Source: Zychaea mexicana (taxonomy: Eukaryota; Mucoromycota; Mucoromycetes; Mucorales; Lichtheimiaceae). Taken from it: DNA of 64,000 nucleotides. This document shows, one piece after another, positions 1 to 12,550 of the stretch; within the stretch, counting starts at the first letter, position 1, and the number at the start of each line of letters is the position of its first letter. Where the stretch lies: the NCBI RefSeq assembly GCF_025766255.1, contig NW_026516820.1, forward strand, positions 25,491 through 89,490, written 5' to 3'. The notes under the pieces were generated by a model that worked only from the letters and a program-made list of their open reading frames with translations, was not told where the DNA came from and ran no database searches. Both the position numbers and the translations under genes were made by a program.

Positions 1-287
1 TTGTCACATACAATTTAAGCACACGGTCTTCAATTGTGAGCTAAAACTCACTCACGAATAGCACGTACCTTCATACATATTGCAAAAGTTGAGTAAAGGA
101 AGTTGCACTCTCGTTTACTCCTGAAGACGTTCTTTTTGCATAAAACTTCAAGCCGCCTTTTTATATTTAGAGTACCGCTTCTAGTCCCGGATGGCCTGGC
201 AAAAGGAAAGCTGGGCAACCAGACATTTTCCCTGCTGTTACTTCTACCCGCTCCTCCTGTCAAAATAAAGCAATAAAGGGAAAAAAA
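1..287. other. Intergenic / 5' flank of PET127
   Basis: I see no coding region here. The reverse strand is open over about 70 codons but has no domain or codon signal. It is best read as promoter and leader of the gene that starts at 288, with an A-rich stretch directly before its ATG. Confidence 0.5.
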
Positions 288-3262
288 ATGCTTGTTCGAT
301 CACGGTTTGCAAGCATACCCCATTACCAACAGATCGCTCTATTACGGCAACGATCGATCCATCAAACTCCCGCTGCCACTAGTACTGGTGAAACGATCCA
401 ACCTCGTACAGACGAAGATCGTGCTGAATCTTTTACAAAAAATGTTGACAGTGCAGAATCGCAACCAGATCAACAACGATCGAGTTTCTACACAAGCGCT
501 ACCACTACAACGGAAACAAATAAACCTTCCACGAACGAGATTGGTGCGGAATCTGATACCAGTGCCAAATCTACTCAAAGACCTCAACATCAGCGAAGAA
601 GGTCCTTGGCAGAGCGACTGTGGGCAAAACTCGAAGGAGAACTAGAAGATACTGGAGAAACAAAGGTAGCGCCTTTTGCGTTTTTATGAAGAGTGCGTTT
701 CTGCAGAGCAGGAGTAAGAAAAATGATTTTTTTAAATTGATCATGTTAATAGTCTGATGCTGTCATATTGACAACGAAAAGCAAACTCAACAAGAAACTC
801 AAAAGGCCATCAACACCTACAAAATGGGAGAAAATAGATTATAGGCTCAAATATGAAAGCAAGTATATAACAAAAAGAAAGCCTTTTTTTTCCATGTACA
901 GAAGCGATCGGATGCTGTGGTAATTAACTGCATGAATTTCTCTATTATAGGGGTGGAAGCACCAGAGCAACCAGAAGTGGCTACACTGGCGCATGGATTG
1001 GATCGGGTGCTTTTCAAGTAAATGTCCTTTTTTTTTTTTGAATGGTTGGATATGTGTACACGCACACAGTATTGCGCTATCTATATTTGCTAACGTGGAC
1101 TTTGCTACTTCAATTACTACCTAGTCCAGGTGTACATTATCTCAAAGATCCTCGAACACGCGAATTTAACTTTACCCCATTTTTGGAATACACTACACAG
1201 CCAGCCAATTTTGACTATGACATGTTGACACCCTACAAGACTTCCTCCAAAGATACGGTAAGTTCCTATCTGGCTTTGTGGGTATCTTTGATAGTATATC
1301 ATGCAAACGCACAACAACAACAATGTAGACCATCGAATAACTTACAATGTGATATGTATTCTTATATTAGAATCTATTGGATATGGCACAAGCAAATAAT
1401 ATGCGGTACATTGGATCCACGTCATCTGTTTCCTCCATACTGTCACAATTCTATTTCTTGATCTCTCACTTCAAACCTGTGAACACCTCCATCTTTTCCG
1501 AAACGCTCAAATCCATGGCACGTGCATCATTATCATCATTATCAAACAAATAGTGTAGAGGGGGGCAAGGGGAGTGGCGATGAATTGCGTTTACTCCTTT
1601 TGTTTTGTGACAAAAAATATAAGGCTGACCTTATGATCTTTGACAGCCCAACAAGTTTACTAGAGGCACAAGAACACCTGCATCGGTCAATGTCCGATGG
1701 AAAGATGGCGTATATGCCATTGATGCAGACAAGACATATGATATTGAAGAAACAGTTTTATCAGTGATGGTATGAGAGAGAAAGAAGATGCTCGTCTCGG
1801 AAGCCCCTTACTCACTCTCCTCATATTACAAATCTATAATTCATGAAGGGCAAATCTATGGAAAAGATGCTAACGCTGGAACCTGCTGAATATGAACGGT
1901 ATCTCAAAGATACGGAGGCGTCACCGATAACCGAGGTTGAACGCAGCCAACCCGAAACATATGCATATGGCAAGGTAATCACAAGAGTATAACTATGAGC
2001 GGGTGTATTTCTTGTTCTAAATCACAAACACTGGAATACTAGATTGGGCAGTTCCTTTTGCGTTCACAGTTGGATTGTCAAGATCCCCGATTACCTCGGA
2101 AAACGTTTGATTTAAAAACTCGTGCGACCGTTCCGATACGCTTGGATATAAGCAATTATAAGGTAGGTTATAAGCGAAAACTTTAGCAATTCTAAGCGGA
2201 AATGTGATGCGCGTGTTGTCGCGTGGGCCTCACACACAGCGCACATACACTCACATACACATTACCTGCAGCATTATTTACCAACACGTTATTGTTTTAC
2301 ACAGGATTATTTGGGTTATTCGTTACGACGATCTCACGGTCTATATGAATCGTTTGAGCGAGAATATTTTGACATGTTGCGGTCGGCGTTTCTCAAGTAC
2401 AGTTTCCAAGTCCGTATTGGCCATATGGACGGTATTCTAGTCGCTTATCACAACACGTGGAAACTGTTTGGATTCCAGTACATCTCTCGGGAAGAGATGG
2501 ATGCTCGACTATTCGGTAATAGTCGTATGGGCAGTGAATCGTTCCACAACGTACTGCTACTGTTTCACGCAGTGTTGGATAAAGCAACAAAGAGATATCC
2601 AAACAAGGTAAAGCAAAAATAAGGGAAAGATACATTACGCAGAAGGATTCATGAAAAAGGGCTTACATATATAGTCCGTACGGATAACGGTTAGTTCGGG
2701 TGCCTCGCACATGGATATATTTGTGGAGCAACTGCCTGATGATGATGACAAAGACTACGGGGCCGACGCGAAGAACGAAATCAACAGTAATACCAGTAGC
2801 TCACCATCGACGACGACGACGACGACACAAGAAGAAACTTCAACACAGACAGCGGAAAAAGAAGATCAAGAAGTAGAAGAGCATCACATTGAGGACGACG
2901 ATGACAAAGGAAGCGAATTTTTTGAGACGAAAAACAGAATTGATATCGACAGTGAAGTTTACAAAAACCCAATGACGCACTACACACTCGCCACACGATC
3001 GTTTATAAACGACATATTTGTCGAAAAAGGAGATCCAATAGTGCTGGGGAAGAAGACGGATGTCTGGAAACTCCAATACAATATAAACGAGGTGCGTATG
3101 AAGGAACAAGAGTCGAGAAACATTTTTAGAGCGATGCGGTTGCAACAAGCTGTGCTGCATCGAAGACAAGGACAGACCAATCAATCGTTTATCAATCTCA
3201 TGAAAGATATAAGCAACCGCGGTTTGGAATATGAAAATATGGAAAAATCCGGTAACAAATGA
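288..3262 (+). CDS. PET127: Pet127-like mitochondrial RNA-processing/stability protein
   Basis: Homologue of fungal Pet127, a mitochondrial membrane-associated protein known in yeast to act in 5' processing and stability of mitochondrial transcripts. My model has ten exons: 288-665, 795-858, 951-1017, 1125-1257, 1371-1521, 1666-1769, 1849-1974, 2043-2162, 2305-2607 and 2675-3262, giving 677 residues. Family blocks are visible in order: TLAHGLDRVLFNPGVHYL, then FLISHFKPVNTSIFSETL, RWKDGVYAIDADKTYD, GKSMEKMLTLEPAEYERYL, SQLDCQDPRLP, and FEREYFDMLRSAFLKYSFQV with RIGHMDGILVAYHNT. The basic, Ser/Thr-rich N terminus fits a mitochondrial presequence. The C terminus carries a low-complexity acidic insert (about nt 2740-2910). 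The junction 858/951 works only as a GC-AG intron (A|GCAAGT). The 1521|1666 junction is the least certain. It converges on the MYND gene. Confidence 0.9.
859..950 (+). other. Probable GC-AG intron in PET127
   Basis: The donor reads A|GCAAGT, the classical context of minor GC-AG introns, and the acceptor is ATAG at 947-950. Only this junction links the open frame ending in KYE (nt 849-857) with the VEAPEQPEVATLAHG block in the correct phase. The GT two bases downstream (861) gives the wrong phase. Confidence 0.6.
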
Positions 3263-3625
3263 TGGTGATAATTTAATAAACAGTTACAAATTGATTAAAA
3301 AACTTTATAGAGGGAGAGAGATTGGAATGGTTCTGTTTTGTGGATTTATTTGTAAATACATTAAGTTTCATCACTCCATGTATACTTGTTATAATAGAAA
3401 AAAGGCGGGTTATTACGTTTCAGTACAGAAAGAAGAGAAAGAAGAATATGCTGCAATATTTGTTTTTATGTGGCATTCAAAAAAAATGGAAAGGGGGGAT
3501 AAACTCTTTTGACTCTAGGGAATCTTATGATTATACACAGTTTGCAAACAAAGAAGTAAACACACAGCATAGCAAAGCAACGTCAACAAAAAACACACGC
3601 ATGCAAACGTGATGCCATTCATTGG
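3263..3625. other. Convergent 3' region between PET127 and MYND gene
   Basis: About 360 bp of AT-rich sequence holding both 3' UTRs. Short open frames overlap here on the plus strand (3231-3612) but are lysine-rich, contain A-runs and match nothing I recognise. I do not call them genes. Confidence 0.5.
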
Positions 3626-4417
3626 TTATAATTTGTTGCTGTTACATTCCCGCTGATGGATAGGCTGGTGTGCCATCCGACACTTGTTGCTGCAATAGAC
3701 TTGGGCTTTGCAGCGTGCACACACGGGCATAGCACGTTTCTCGACTCCACAATGGCTGCAGCTGGAAGATGTAGAAGATGCATAGCTGCTACTTGTTGCA
3801 CAGCTGCTCACAGACATCGACCGGGTTGTCAACATCATAGACTTGTTGTTGCCTGAAGATGGTGGAGGGATACCAGTGGTAGTATTTGTAGCAGCTTCAG
3901 CGGCAGCGGCAGCAGAGTGTTGGATTTCGATGACCGTTTCCTGAACGTCAAATGGTAGACAACACGGTTCAGGGACATCATTGACACATTTCTTGAAATA
4001 CTTTGGATGTTGATGATGATGATGGCTGGCGCGAAAGTAATAGATCAAGATCCGAATAGCTCTCCCATAGCAAATGGATTGCGTATGTTCTTGTTCTTCT
4101 TCTTGTTGCTTCTTGAGCCGTTTGGCCAGACACCATAATAATGCGTCATCGTCGTCAACTTGCTGTCTCGTCAAAACCTCATCAAAGAGGGAACGGTCGC
4201 AATGAATCTTGACATACTCTGGTTGTGCCAGTATAGACCGGATACCGCCTTCTTGATGTTGCTGGGATGATGATGATGATAATAATGATATTGATGGCTT
4301 GTTCTTGCTCTTATTACTAGTAGGAGCGATAGTAGTAGGAGATGAAAAGAAGCTCGAAAGTTTAGCTAGTGGCGAATTTGATGATCGGTGATTGTTCCAG
4401 AAGAGTACAGATGGCAT
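3626..4417 (-). CDS. MYND zinc-finger protein
   Basis: Single-exon frame of 263 residues. The C-terminal 40 residues form a MYND-type finger: CSHCGVEKRAMPVCARCKAQ followed by YCSNKC, then a spaced H, H and final C, which is the C-x2-C...C-x2-C...YC-x3-C...H-x3-H-x3-C pattern. MYND fingers bind two zinc ions and usually mediate protein-protein contacts, often binding proline-rich peptides of transcriptional co-regulators. The N-terminal two thirds is low-complexity (Ser, Ala, His runs) around a more ordered block at residues 60-160. No SET, ankyrin or other catalytic domain is visible, so the role is unknown. Start chosen as the first ATG; a reverse-strand TATA-like run lies about 140 bp upstream. 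Confidence 0.8.
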   Translation of the reverse strand: MPSVLFWNNHRSSNSPLAKLSSFFSSPTTIAPTSNKSKNKPSISLLSSSSSQQHQEGGIRSILAQPEYVKIHCDRSLFDEVLTRQQVDDDDALLWCLAKRLKKQQEEEQEHTQSICYGRAIRILIYYFRASHHHHQHPKYFKKCVNDVPEPCCLPFDVQETVIEIQHSAAAAAEAATNTTTGIPPPSSGNNKSMMLTTRSMSVSSCATSSSYASSTSSSCSHCGVEKRAMPVCARCKAQVYCSNKCRMAHQPIHQRECNSNKL

Positions 4418-6644
4418 TTTGGTAGTAGTAGTAGTAAGTCTGTTATGTAGGTATACAGGTAGATAGATAGGATCGAATATAGCAGAGGAGAGAGGGGAGA
4501 GTGAAAAAAGGCTATTGATGGCGTTTTAGAAAAAAACCGCGAAAACAGAGGGTGCTTATATATATGTGAGTGGATACGAACAATTGCTGTACCGTCGTGT
4601 CTGGGCTGAAAAGCTTTTGAGTTATAAACGACATACAAGCAAATTTAAAGAGCATATCATTGGTCTCAGGTGACCCCATGTGTTGTTGTTGGATTCCGGC
4701 AATGGGTTAGTTTATTATCCTCTCATAGAAATATAAACAAAATAATTCATCTGAATCGTCTTTTTTTTATTGTAACAGCTTCCGTCTTGGTTCCAAACAG
4801 AACAAGGCAAGCTTTCTGTCATTGACCTGTTTTGCGTATTCGCCGGAGCAATCAACAGGTACGGCTTGGCGTAGTGCAAATGATCGTCTCCTGTCGTCGT
4901 CGCATTATAATAGCTGTTATTCGTCACTCTTTTGTTTTTAGCTAACCCCTTATTTTACCCCACTCCAAAACTGCTTCTTTCTCTATCGATCTCTCTTATT
5001 ACTGCTTGTTTTATAGTAGGGTTTGTTCTCAGACACATTGTCGGCTGCATCCCGACAATGCTCCCGAGCCAAAATAACAATAATGCATAAACAATAATCT
5101 ATGTACTGTCAGTGAAGTAATATAAATGATTGTTATTTTTTCTTTGCGCCACTTCTCCCTCATTATTCGATACGTGAAACGTCGCAGAAGCTGCTGTCGT
5201 GTCGCACCTTTCTTTTAATAACTGGAGTTTTCTTTAGATTGTTTGACACTTTTACGAATGGAAACGAATATCATGTTGTTGACACAGGGGAGGAGCAAAA
5301 ACAACAACAGTGGAATCTTATAGTTCTCTCTCTTTCTGTCAAGTTGTTATCTTGGAATGACATCACAAAGCGCACTGCTTCCCCCTCCTTTGCAAGATAC
5401 ATGGAAGAAGATAGATAAACAAGGTGCTTCTTAGTAGCAGTTTTATAGCGGATATGTATTAAAATAGAAAAAAGAAGAAGTAAATAAGGAGAAGCATCGA
5501 AATGCTCCCTTGTCCTTTTCATGCTTTGCTCTTTGACAGTTGAGTAATATAAAAGAACGACAGACAGTTAGGTAGTCAATGCTCATGTACATTTGTACGC
5601 ATATACGTTTAACAAGAAGACGAACGAAATGTAGGAGAAATAAGTGGTTTTCTCATTGGGGCTACATCTGATGACTTATCTTCTACTCTCCCCTTAAAAG
5701 AAGAGTAAAAAATGGCTATGTAGTGTATGGGTGCTACAGTTTTTCAGTGGTGCAACAGATGTGCAGCAACGTACAATACAAGAAAGAGCAATAACAGTAG
5801 AGTCCATGTGCTCGTATATGGTTAGGTAGAGTGTGTAGCATATACCGTTTTTCTGAAGCAACAGAACAAAGAAGAATGCCATTCCAAATTGTTTCTATTT
5901 TGGCCAAAAGACCTGAGAAGCTTTATTGGGTGGCTGCTGCTTCCTGTTGCCGCCCGTCGGTAAAAAGCTATCGTCGTCGTCTTTTGTTGCCCAAGCCCCT
6001 TTCCTCTCACCCCCCGTCATCGTCTCCAATTTTTTGTACTCCTGCTGCAGCAATGTCAGGAGAGCAAAACCAATGCTACATGCAGGTTTAGGCCGATAAT
6101 CTCTCTTCCTCTCTCGCTCTTTGTGTGTATTAGTCAAACTCTGATTCATAGGGTAGCAATGGTAACCATATCTCCCTCCACAATTTATGCATACAGTAGA
6201 TAGCCAGGCTGATGAGGGTGGGGGCGTGTGGCATAATAGCTGAGATATACAGTGTACAAGTCCTTCATGTACAAGGAATTTTGTACTACGCTCAGTCTTG
6301 TCATCATTGATGTGATACGGATAATGCACCGTATTTCATGTATCTTGACGAGTGCTACGGCTTTTTTTAACCTCTCTTGCCCGCCTCTTTTTTTCGTTTC
6401 TGCTCTATACACGCGCCGGTATCCCCCTTCACTACTTTAACAACGCACATTGGGTCACCTACATAAAACACCCGTACATATCATCATATTTAAAATTTAG
6501 GAGTGCGTGTGTATGTGTGGGGAGCCTGCCTTGTAAGAAGTTTAAGCCAAGAGACAGTTCTCCTCCACAAATGTTGCTTCTTGTTCTACAATAATTCACC
6601 CCTCGCCAACTACTAATCGGCAACAAAAAGAAAGAGATCTTGCC
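4418..6644. other. Divergent intergenic region, no gene seen
   Basis: About 2.2 kb between the MYND gene (-) and the START gene (+). Open frames of up to 144 codons occur on both strands (for example 5895-6329 minus) but they overlap one another, are low-complexity and lack plausible splice partners. Probably promoters and leaders of the two divergent genes. Confidence 0.5.
4557..4565 (-). promoter_or_regulatory. TATA-like element of MYND gene
   Basis: Alternating TATATATA on the reverse strand about 140 bp upstream of the ATG at 4417, a reasonable distance for a fungal TATA box. Inference only. Confidence 0.35.
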
Positions 6645-9403
6645 ATGGTGGAATGGGAAGATTCACATGCATCTCATCGCTCGACGACGCAATCTGTCGG
6701 AGGCAAATTCAAAGCTCTATTTAGCGACGACGAAGACGACTACGACGACGGCTGCGGCATTATTAACAACCATCATCACCGCCAACATCAGACAACAAGC
6801 ACAGCATGGAACAACAATCGTAATCGACATGAACTACATCATCCCCACCATTACTATAGTCCAATCATGCCGTCACTGGCATCCATGCCACATATCTCCT
6901 CTGGATTTGTCGATCCGTTATTAACATCCACAGCCTATCATATTCATCAGGCCGAGTCTGCCTTATCGTCGCTAAAACAAATCATATGGGAACAACAACA
7001 AGCCGCGACAGATGAGTGTTCTTCCTCTTGCATACCAGTAGCAGGAGCTTCGGATACAGGGTGGAAAAAAACATTGAAGCATAAAAAGAGCGGCGTCGTG
7101 GTCCATATGAAGAACAGTGGCGGCGGTAGTAGTGGCATTCACCACAAGGCGGACAAGACGCCCATTTTTAAAGGTGAAGCCGTGATTCATGGATTCTCAC
7201 CACAGTCTGTATTCTACGTGATTGGCATGCGCAAGTTATGGGACGAGCAGTAAGGGTTGTTTCGACTATGTACTACGACGACTGAGAGAGGGGGTTGCGC
7301 GCTATTTGATGATAAGGATGAATGATCCGTTGACTGTCCGCTTTATTACAAAGGTACGACGATGGTAATCTGGTGGAAAATTTAAACGAGACAACGTCTT
7401 TGACATATGAAGTGTCCAAACCAAATCCATCATCCAGGTAATGTTTTATAAATGCTGTTTGTTGTGTACAACCGTAGTACAAACATGATGCACACACCAC
7501 ATGGCTTGCTTAAACTTAAGTACAGCTGGCACGTAAAAACTTGCTATGATACGGATTATACTTACTGATTCTAGCTGTACTACCAATGCCACCGGACAAT
7601 TTTTCTTTTAAAAAACAATAGCCTTTGTGCGAATAGCATCAATCGACCACGCGACATGGCACTGGTGGAAAAAATCGAGTGTACTCAGGATGGCGCTATT
7701 TTCTTTGCATGCACCAGTGTTGAAACACCCCGTGTGCCACGCATTCAAGGGCGAGTCAGAGCGCAGATCAAAGTACATACCATCCATCTTTTACAAGAAG
7801 CAATGTCCTAACTCGCGATACATACTATAGCTACAAGGCTGGGTACTGCAACCCATTTCGGGAGGACCGACGCCAGCCACGCGTGTGATCTATGTCATCC
7901 AAGAAAACATGAAAGGCTGGGTACCTGGGTTTGCGAAAAAGTCGTTGGCACGTCGACCCCTAGCTATTGCTTTGGTCAACGAGTATCTGCAAAAGAAATC
8001 AGAAAGGATGCGCGCGCAAAAGATGCGCTGTGCTGCTGCTGCAGCAGCTACTGTAGCAACTACAACAACGATGATGTCCTCCTCATCTTCCTCCTCAGCT
8101 ACTTCATCCCCGTTTGCTTCAGTCAGTAATAATGAAAGCATTGGCCGAAGTCGATTTCGATCAACACGACGGAGGCCTTCGCTCTTGGCAAATTCGACTA
8201 TCTCAGCACGGAGTAACCAGTTGCGTATATATATTTACTGTTTTATTTACTTTGTGACAAAGAGAGAGCGAGAGAGGGAGAAAGGTCATGCCATTGTATT
8301 ATATATAAGAATGAATAATAACCCCACCTTTTTTTCTTGTTGTCGTTGGTAAATTTATGCTGCCCTAGCAGCAGTAGTGTGGAACGGTACCCTAATACCT
8401 CAGCAGTAATAGTGCAACCCAAATCCACGCCCTCATCATCATTATCTTCCTCACAGCGGTCTAGCAGCAATACCAGCAACGGAACACCACTATTGAAAAA
8501 GCGGATTACCTTTACAGAGAAAGGCAAAGCCTTTTCTCCATCATTACCTTTGTTTGAAGCAGCCATTGAACAAAGTAGTACAACAGGCTCATTCGTGAGC
8601 GTCACAGGTGTTAAAAACCAGCAGCAACAAGTAGAGTCATCACCAGCAGCCGCTATTGTACCACGACCCCATCCTTTATACCCTACGCATCGCCATCTTC
8701 CAAAAAAAGTAGAAACTATGAATTTATTTAAACGGATTTCTGCTTCTTTGGATTCATGGACGCTTATTGAAGAAGAAACGAATGATGATCTGCGTATATA
8801 CAGCTACAGTAGTCCGACGACAGCAACAACGGCGTCTCGATTACCGCTCCTACGAGCAGACGGGTCAGTGGTTGGCAAGTGGAGCGCTGAGCAGCTGTGC
8901 TCTGCAGTTCAATGTTTCGGCGCACGTAAAGAATGTATGTGTTCTTTTACCTGCTATTTGTAAGCATACACAGCTGGAAAATTAATATCGACGATCTATA
9001 TAGGGGATCAAAACTTTGTGGATGGACACATTATTGATCGCTTCAGTCAAAAGGATTACCTTGTCTATTGGTGTATGAACAACAACCAAGATAACAAAAA
9101 CGGTTCTAAGCTCGAGTCCAACAGCTCGACAACAGCCATCACCAGTATTGAAACAGATCCGGTGTCAGGGGTTATCACTACGATTACTACAAGTGTGCAT
9201 GACAGTATCACTCAGCAACAACCGACAGTAGCTGCAGCTGCAGCTGCAACTGATAAAGTTGACGGCGAAAAACTCGATAATTGCATGATGGTGGATGGTG
9301 ATGCCAACACACAGACAGCAAAATTACAAGTGGACTTATATGGATGGATATTTCGGCCTGGGGAACAAGAAGGAGTTGTGCATATAACGTGGATTGGCAA
9401 TCT

Positions 9404-9436
<33 letters not shown>

Positions 9437-10856
9437 GGGAGCAACATTCAGTCACTACTACTGCATCCCAAGATTAGCAAACTACATGAACCAGCACGGA
9501 TGCCCGCCCTATATCCGCCGAGTTGCCGGTAAAGTGACGTATGAAGATTTCGATAACGACACGGGTGTCTATCGTGTTGCCTATATCGCCAAGGTCCAGC
9601 AAAAACAACATGATAATGACCAACAGCAACAGTCATCACCACAAAAGAAGATCATAAAGAAAAAGAGTAGCCGGCTATTGTTATTATGGTGTACAGATAT
9701 TCGAATTCACCCGTCAAGGTATCCAGCCGGCATCCAGGTCACATTGACGCCACCCATTGGGACCAGGGCAGAACTGTCGTCGTCCAAAGCGAGTATACGG
9801 GTGTATACTACTTCACAGGAGATGGATGGCAAACAAGTTGTGATTGATATTGCTCCTTCTCCTTCACCGACAATTACCAGCGATGATGGTGGTGGTGTTG
9901 CTACTACTACAGCTGGACAAGAACAAGTGTTTACTTGTAATGGTCAGCCATTGGTGCCAAGGTTAACAATTTCTGCTAATATTGCTTCTCCTATTGCTGC
10001 GAATGCATTAACTACTCAGCCACAAGCAGCAGCAGCGGCAGTAGCATCAACTCAGCAACAGCAACAGTACATAACGCCAATAACGTCGCCTGTCACGGAC
10101 CAAGAACCGGTGGCAGCAGCAGAAGCAGTAAGGGCGGAAGATGATGATACCAAAGATCCTCCTAGCACTCCTCCAATGGTCACTCCGCCACAAAGCGCAG
10201 GCGTGCAAGATTCGAGCCAAGACGACACCCTACAGAGCAATACACCACCGCAGAAAGAAAAGCTGCTACAGGATAGTGTAGCCTTACAGCAGAAGCAACA
10301 GCAGACACGGGTGGAATCCGCTGTACATGTTATGGAGTGTACGTCAAAAGCAAAAAGTGAACAAAGAATTCCTGAACAACAACAAGGTTTATATATACAT
10401 CAACCCGAAAAACAAGCGCGACAGCAACAACAATCACATAACAGCCAACACCGCAAACCTGCTCAGTTATCATCATCATCATCAACAACAGCACGACCAT
10501 CCACTCCGTCGTATTCGGCAACATACAACACCACCACTACTACTGCTCACAACAACAGTAATATATACCCTTCGAGAAACACTCGACAGCTGAATGTAGT
10601 ACCCGAAGGCTACAAGTTAATCCCTCAACAACAGGTAAGTACACACAGACTAACACCGAGAAATATCGGTTGATGATTTTGGGGCGTTGTGAAATTAATA
10701 CCTTTTTATTTTGCGTTTCTTTCTTTCTAGAATAATAATATAATCATTATCTCGGACGAGCTTACATTCAATGGTCAGCAGCTGGCCGTGGTGTTCTTGG
10801 CTATGGTATTATCCTATTACATGGGCAAACTAGCATGCGCAACCACTTACTGCTAA
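6645..10856 (+). CDS. Tandem START-like lipid-binding protein with C-terminal membrane anchor
   Basis: Seven-exon model: 6645-7249, 7354-7437, 7622-7772, 7831-8219, 8369-8934, 9004-10634, 10731-10856; 1183 residues. The ATG sits in GCCATGG context. Residues about 170-315 form a START domain: VFYVIGMRKLWDEQYDDGNL, then VEKIECTQDGAIFFACTSVE, RVRAQIK, LQGWVLQPISGG, RVIYVIQENMKGWVPGF. A second START-like region spans about 570-795: GKWSAEQL, ARKEWDQNFVDGHIIDRFSQ, a long Ala-rich insert, VDLYGWIFRPGEQ, then VVHITWIG. A long Gln/Ser/Pro/Thr-rich linker follows. The last exon gives a hydrophobic segment (QLAVVFLAMVLSYYMG) near the C terminus, suggesting tail anchoring. START domains hold one lipid in a hydrophobic pocket, so a role in lipid transfer or sensing at a membrane is inferred. 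The 8219|8369 junction has a weak donor (GTTGCG). Confidence 0.8.
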
Positions 10857-11148
10857 AAAGGAAGATTTTTGCTACTTTTAAATAATAATTGTATATTTTT
10901 TTTGGATACAGAAAAGTGTTTTGTGCGTTTGTGGGTGTATATGTGTGCTTTGAAATATTAGTATATCTTATTAGTTTAGATGAGAGATACGAACGGAGTG
11001 AGAGTGTAAATACACGGTATAATGATGATGGAAGAGAGAGATAGTGTGTATATGTGTGATGATGTTTTTGAAAGAATCAAATTTTATGTATGATGTACCA
11101 TCGTATATCTGGTGTCGATAGTAGACAGTAATGTGGATATGTGTCAAG

Positions 11149-12164
11149 CTAAGATGAAGAAGAAGAAGAGTGAGGAGGACACTCACATAATGAAGAAGGA
11201 AATGAAGAAGAAGAAGGCAAGATCCACAATGCTAAACGGTATCGCCAATCCAACCATAGTACGATCAATTCAACAGCCATATCATCCAACACCAAAGCAA
11301 TATTTTCTACGTATCGCCGAGCATATTGAGTCCCTTCTTCCATTGCAGCATGACATCCTTCCATCCAGTCCTGCCACAAGTACACTCCTTTATCCATCAA
11401 ACTCGTAAGAGTGGTATCCGTTAACCAATTGGTGGGTAGTTGTATGTATCCAACGTCATAGCAGTAATAGCAAGCCAGTATTGTCATGGCAACGGTAGCA
11501 GCCAGCAACTTAGCAATGGATACCTTGCTGCTTTTTTGTTGTTGTTGTTGTTGTTGTTCTGCTCGAGATGCTGATAGCGGTGCTGACGATAACACTGTTG
11601 TTGTTGAAAATGGAGACTCTACATGGTGTGGTGATAATGACGATACCGAAGGTGATTGTGATATAATCATCTAGGGTCCCATATATACATGTAAGTCAAT
11701 AACTTTTTTTGACAGCGATGTGATTAGCAAAAAAAAAAAAGTAGTAAATGCTACCTCTTTTTCTATCTTCTCCTCCTCAATATCATCAGCAACAATCGAA
11801 TCCTTATCCAAGCTCAGAATACCGTCCGTTTCCATAATCATTTGCAATAATTCCTGACTCGTTATTTCCGAAACATCGTGCTCATGTTTTATAAGCTCAT
11901 GTTGGTGCTGCTCCGTAGTTGTTGTTGTAGGTTCAATGTGTGCTTCTGGACGTTGCGACCCAAAAGAGAGCACATGCGCATTCGATGTTTTTTGATCGTC
12001 ATTGTTGTTGTTGGCTTCAGGATTTCTGGGACGACGCTACAAAGTTTTGAATTTAGTTGTTCAATTGAAGAATGAAGGAGGAATTAAGATCATATTCAAA
12101 CAATTGCGTTTTTATATTTACAAACCTTGAATATTTTTGACCTTGGATATCCTTGTTCGTCCAT
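11149..12164 (-). CDS. Hypothetical small membrane protein with acidic N-terminal half
   Basis: Three exons: 12126-12164 (13 codons), 11755-12036 and 11149-11670; 280 residues, all junctions in phase 0. The N-terminal half is acidic and hydrophilic (block around ITSQELLQMIMETDGILSLD). It is followed by a Gln run, a membrane segment (KLLAATVAMTILACYYCY) and a region with Trp-rich amphipathic helices (LWQDWMEGCHAAMEEG, LIVLWLDWRYRLALWIL), then a Ser tail. I do not recognise the family. The single clear membrane span in the C-terminal half suggests a membrane-anchored adaptor. Its 3' end faces the double-START gene across 292 bp. Confidence 0.6.
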
Positions 12165-12550
12165 GGCTATTACAAATCACTGAAATGACGCGAGACCTAA
12201 AAAAGGGCAGCAGCAACTAAAGAAAGCGCGCGTGTTGCTTCAACTGTTTTTCCCTAGTCGTGACGGTTACACAATGCGCCACTGGGTTTAAGGTCGGCAT
12301 GAACAGGCCCAACTACTACTAATCGCACAGTCCAATGATTTATTCGTGTGACTTAGGATCAAGAAATTTATGGCGTATGGACTCATACATAGAGTAGTTG
12401 CACTATCGTAATTGCTTTTATAGTCTAGATTAAGTACTGCTCTAAAGCTCCTAGAGACCAATATAATATCTCGGATCATTGCTATTGCCAAACTGTAGTA
12501 ATATGTGTTAGTGATCGAGTATAGATCGATAACTTTCTTTAAGAACAGAT
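12165..12550. other. Intergenic, nothing recognised
   Basis: About 390 bp between the minus-strand membrane-protein gene and a doubtful small plus-strand gene. No tRNA-like folding with a convincing B box and no coding signal was seen. Confidence 0.5.

Noticed and set aside
5895..6329. 144-codon minus-strand frame
   Set aside because: No recognisable domain, overlaps other frames on both strands, no splice logic, lies in a divergent promoter region.
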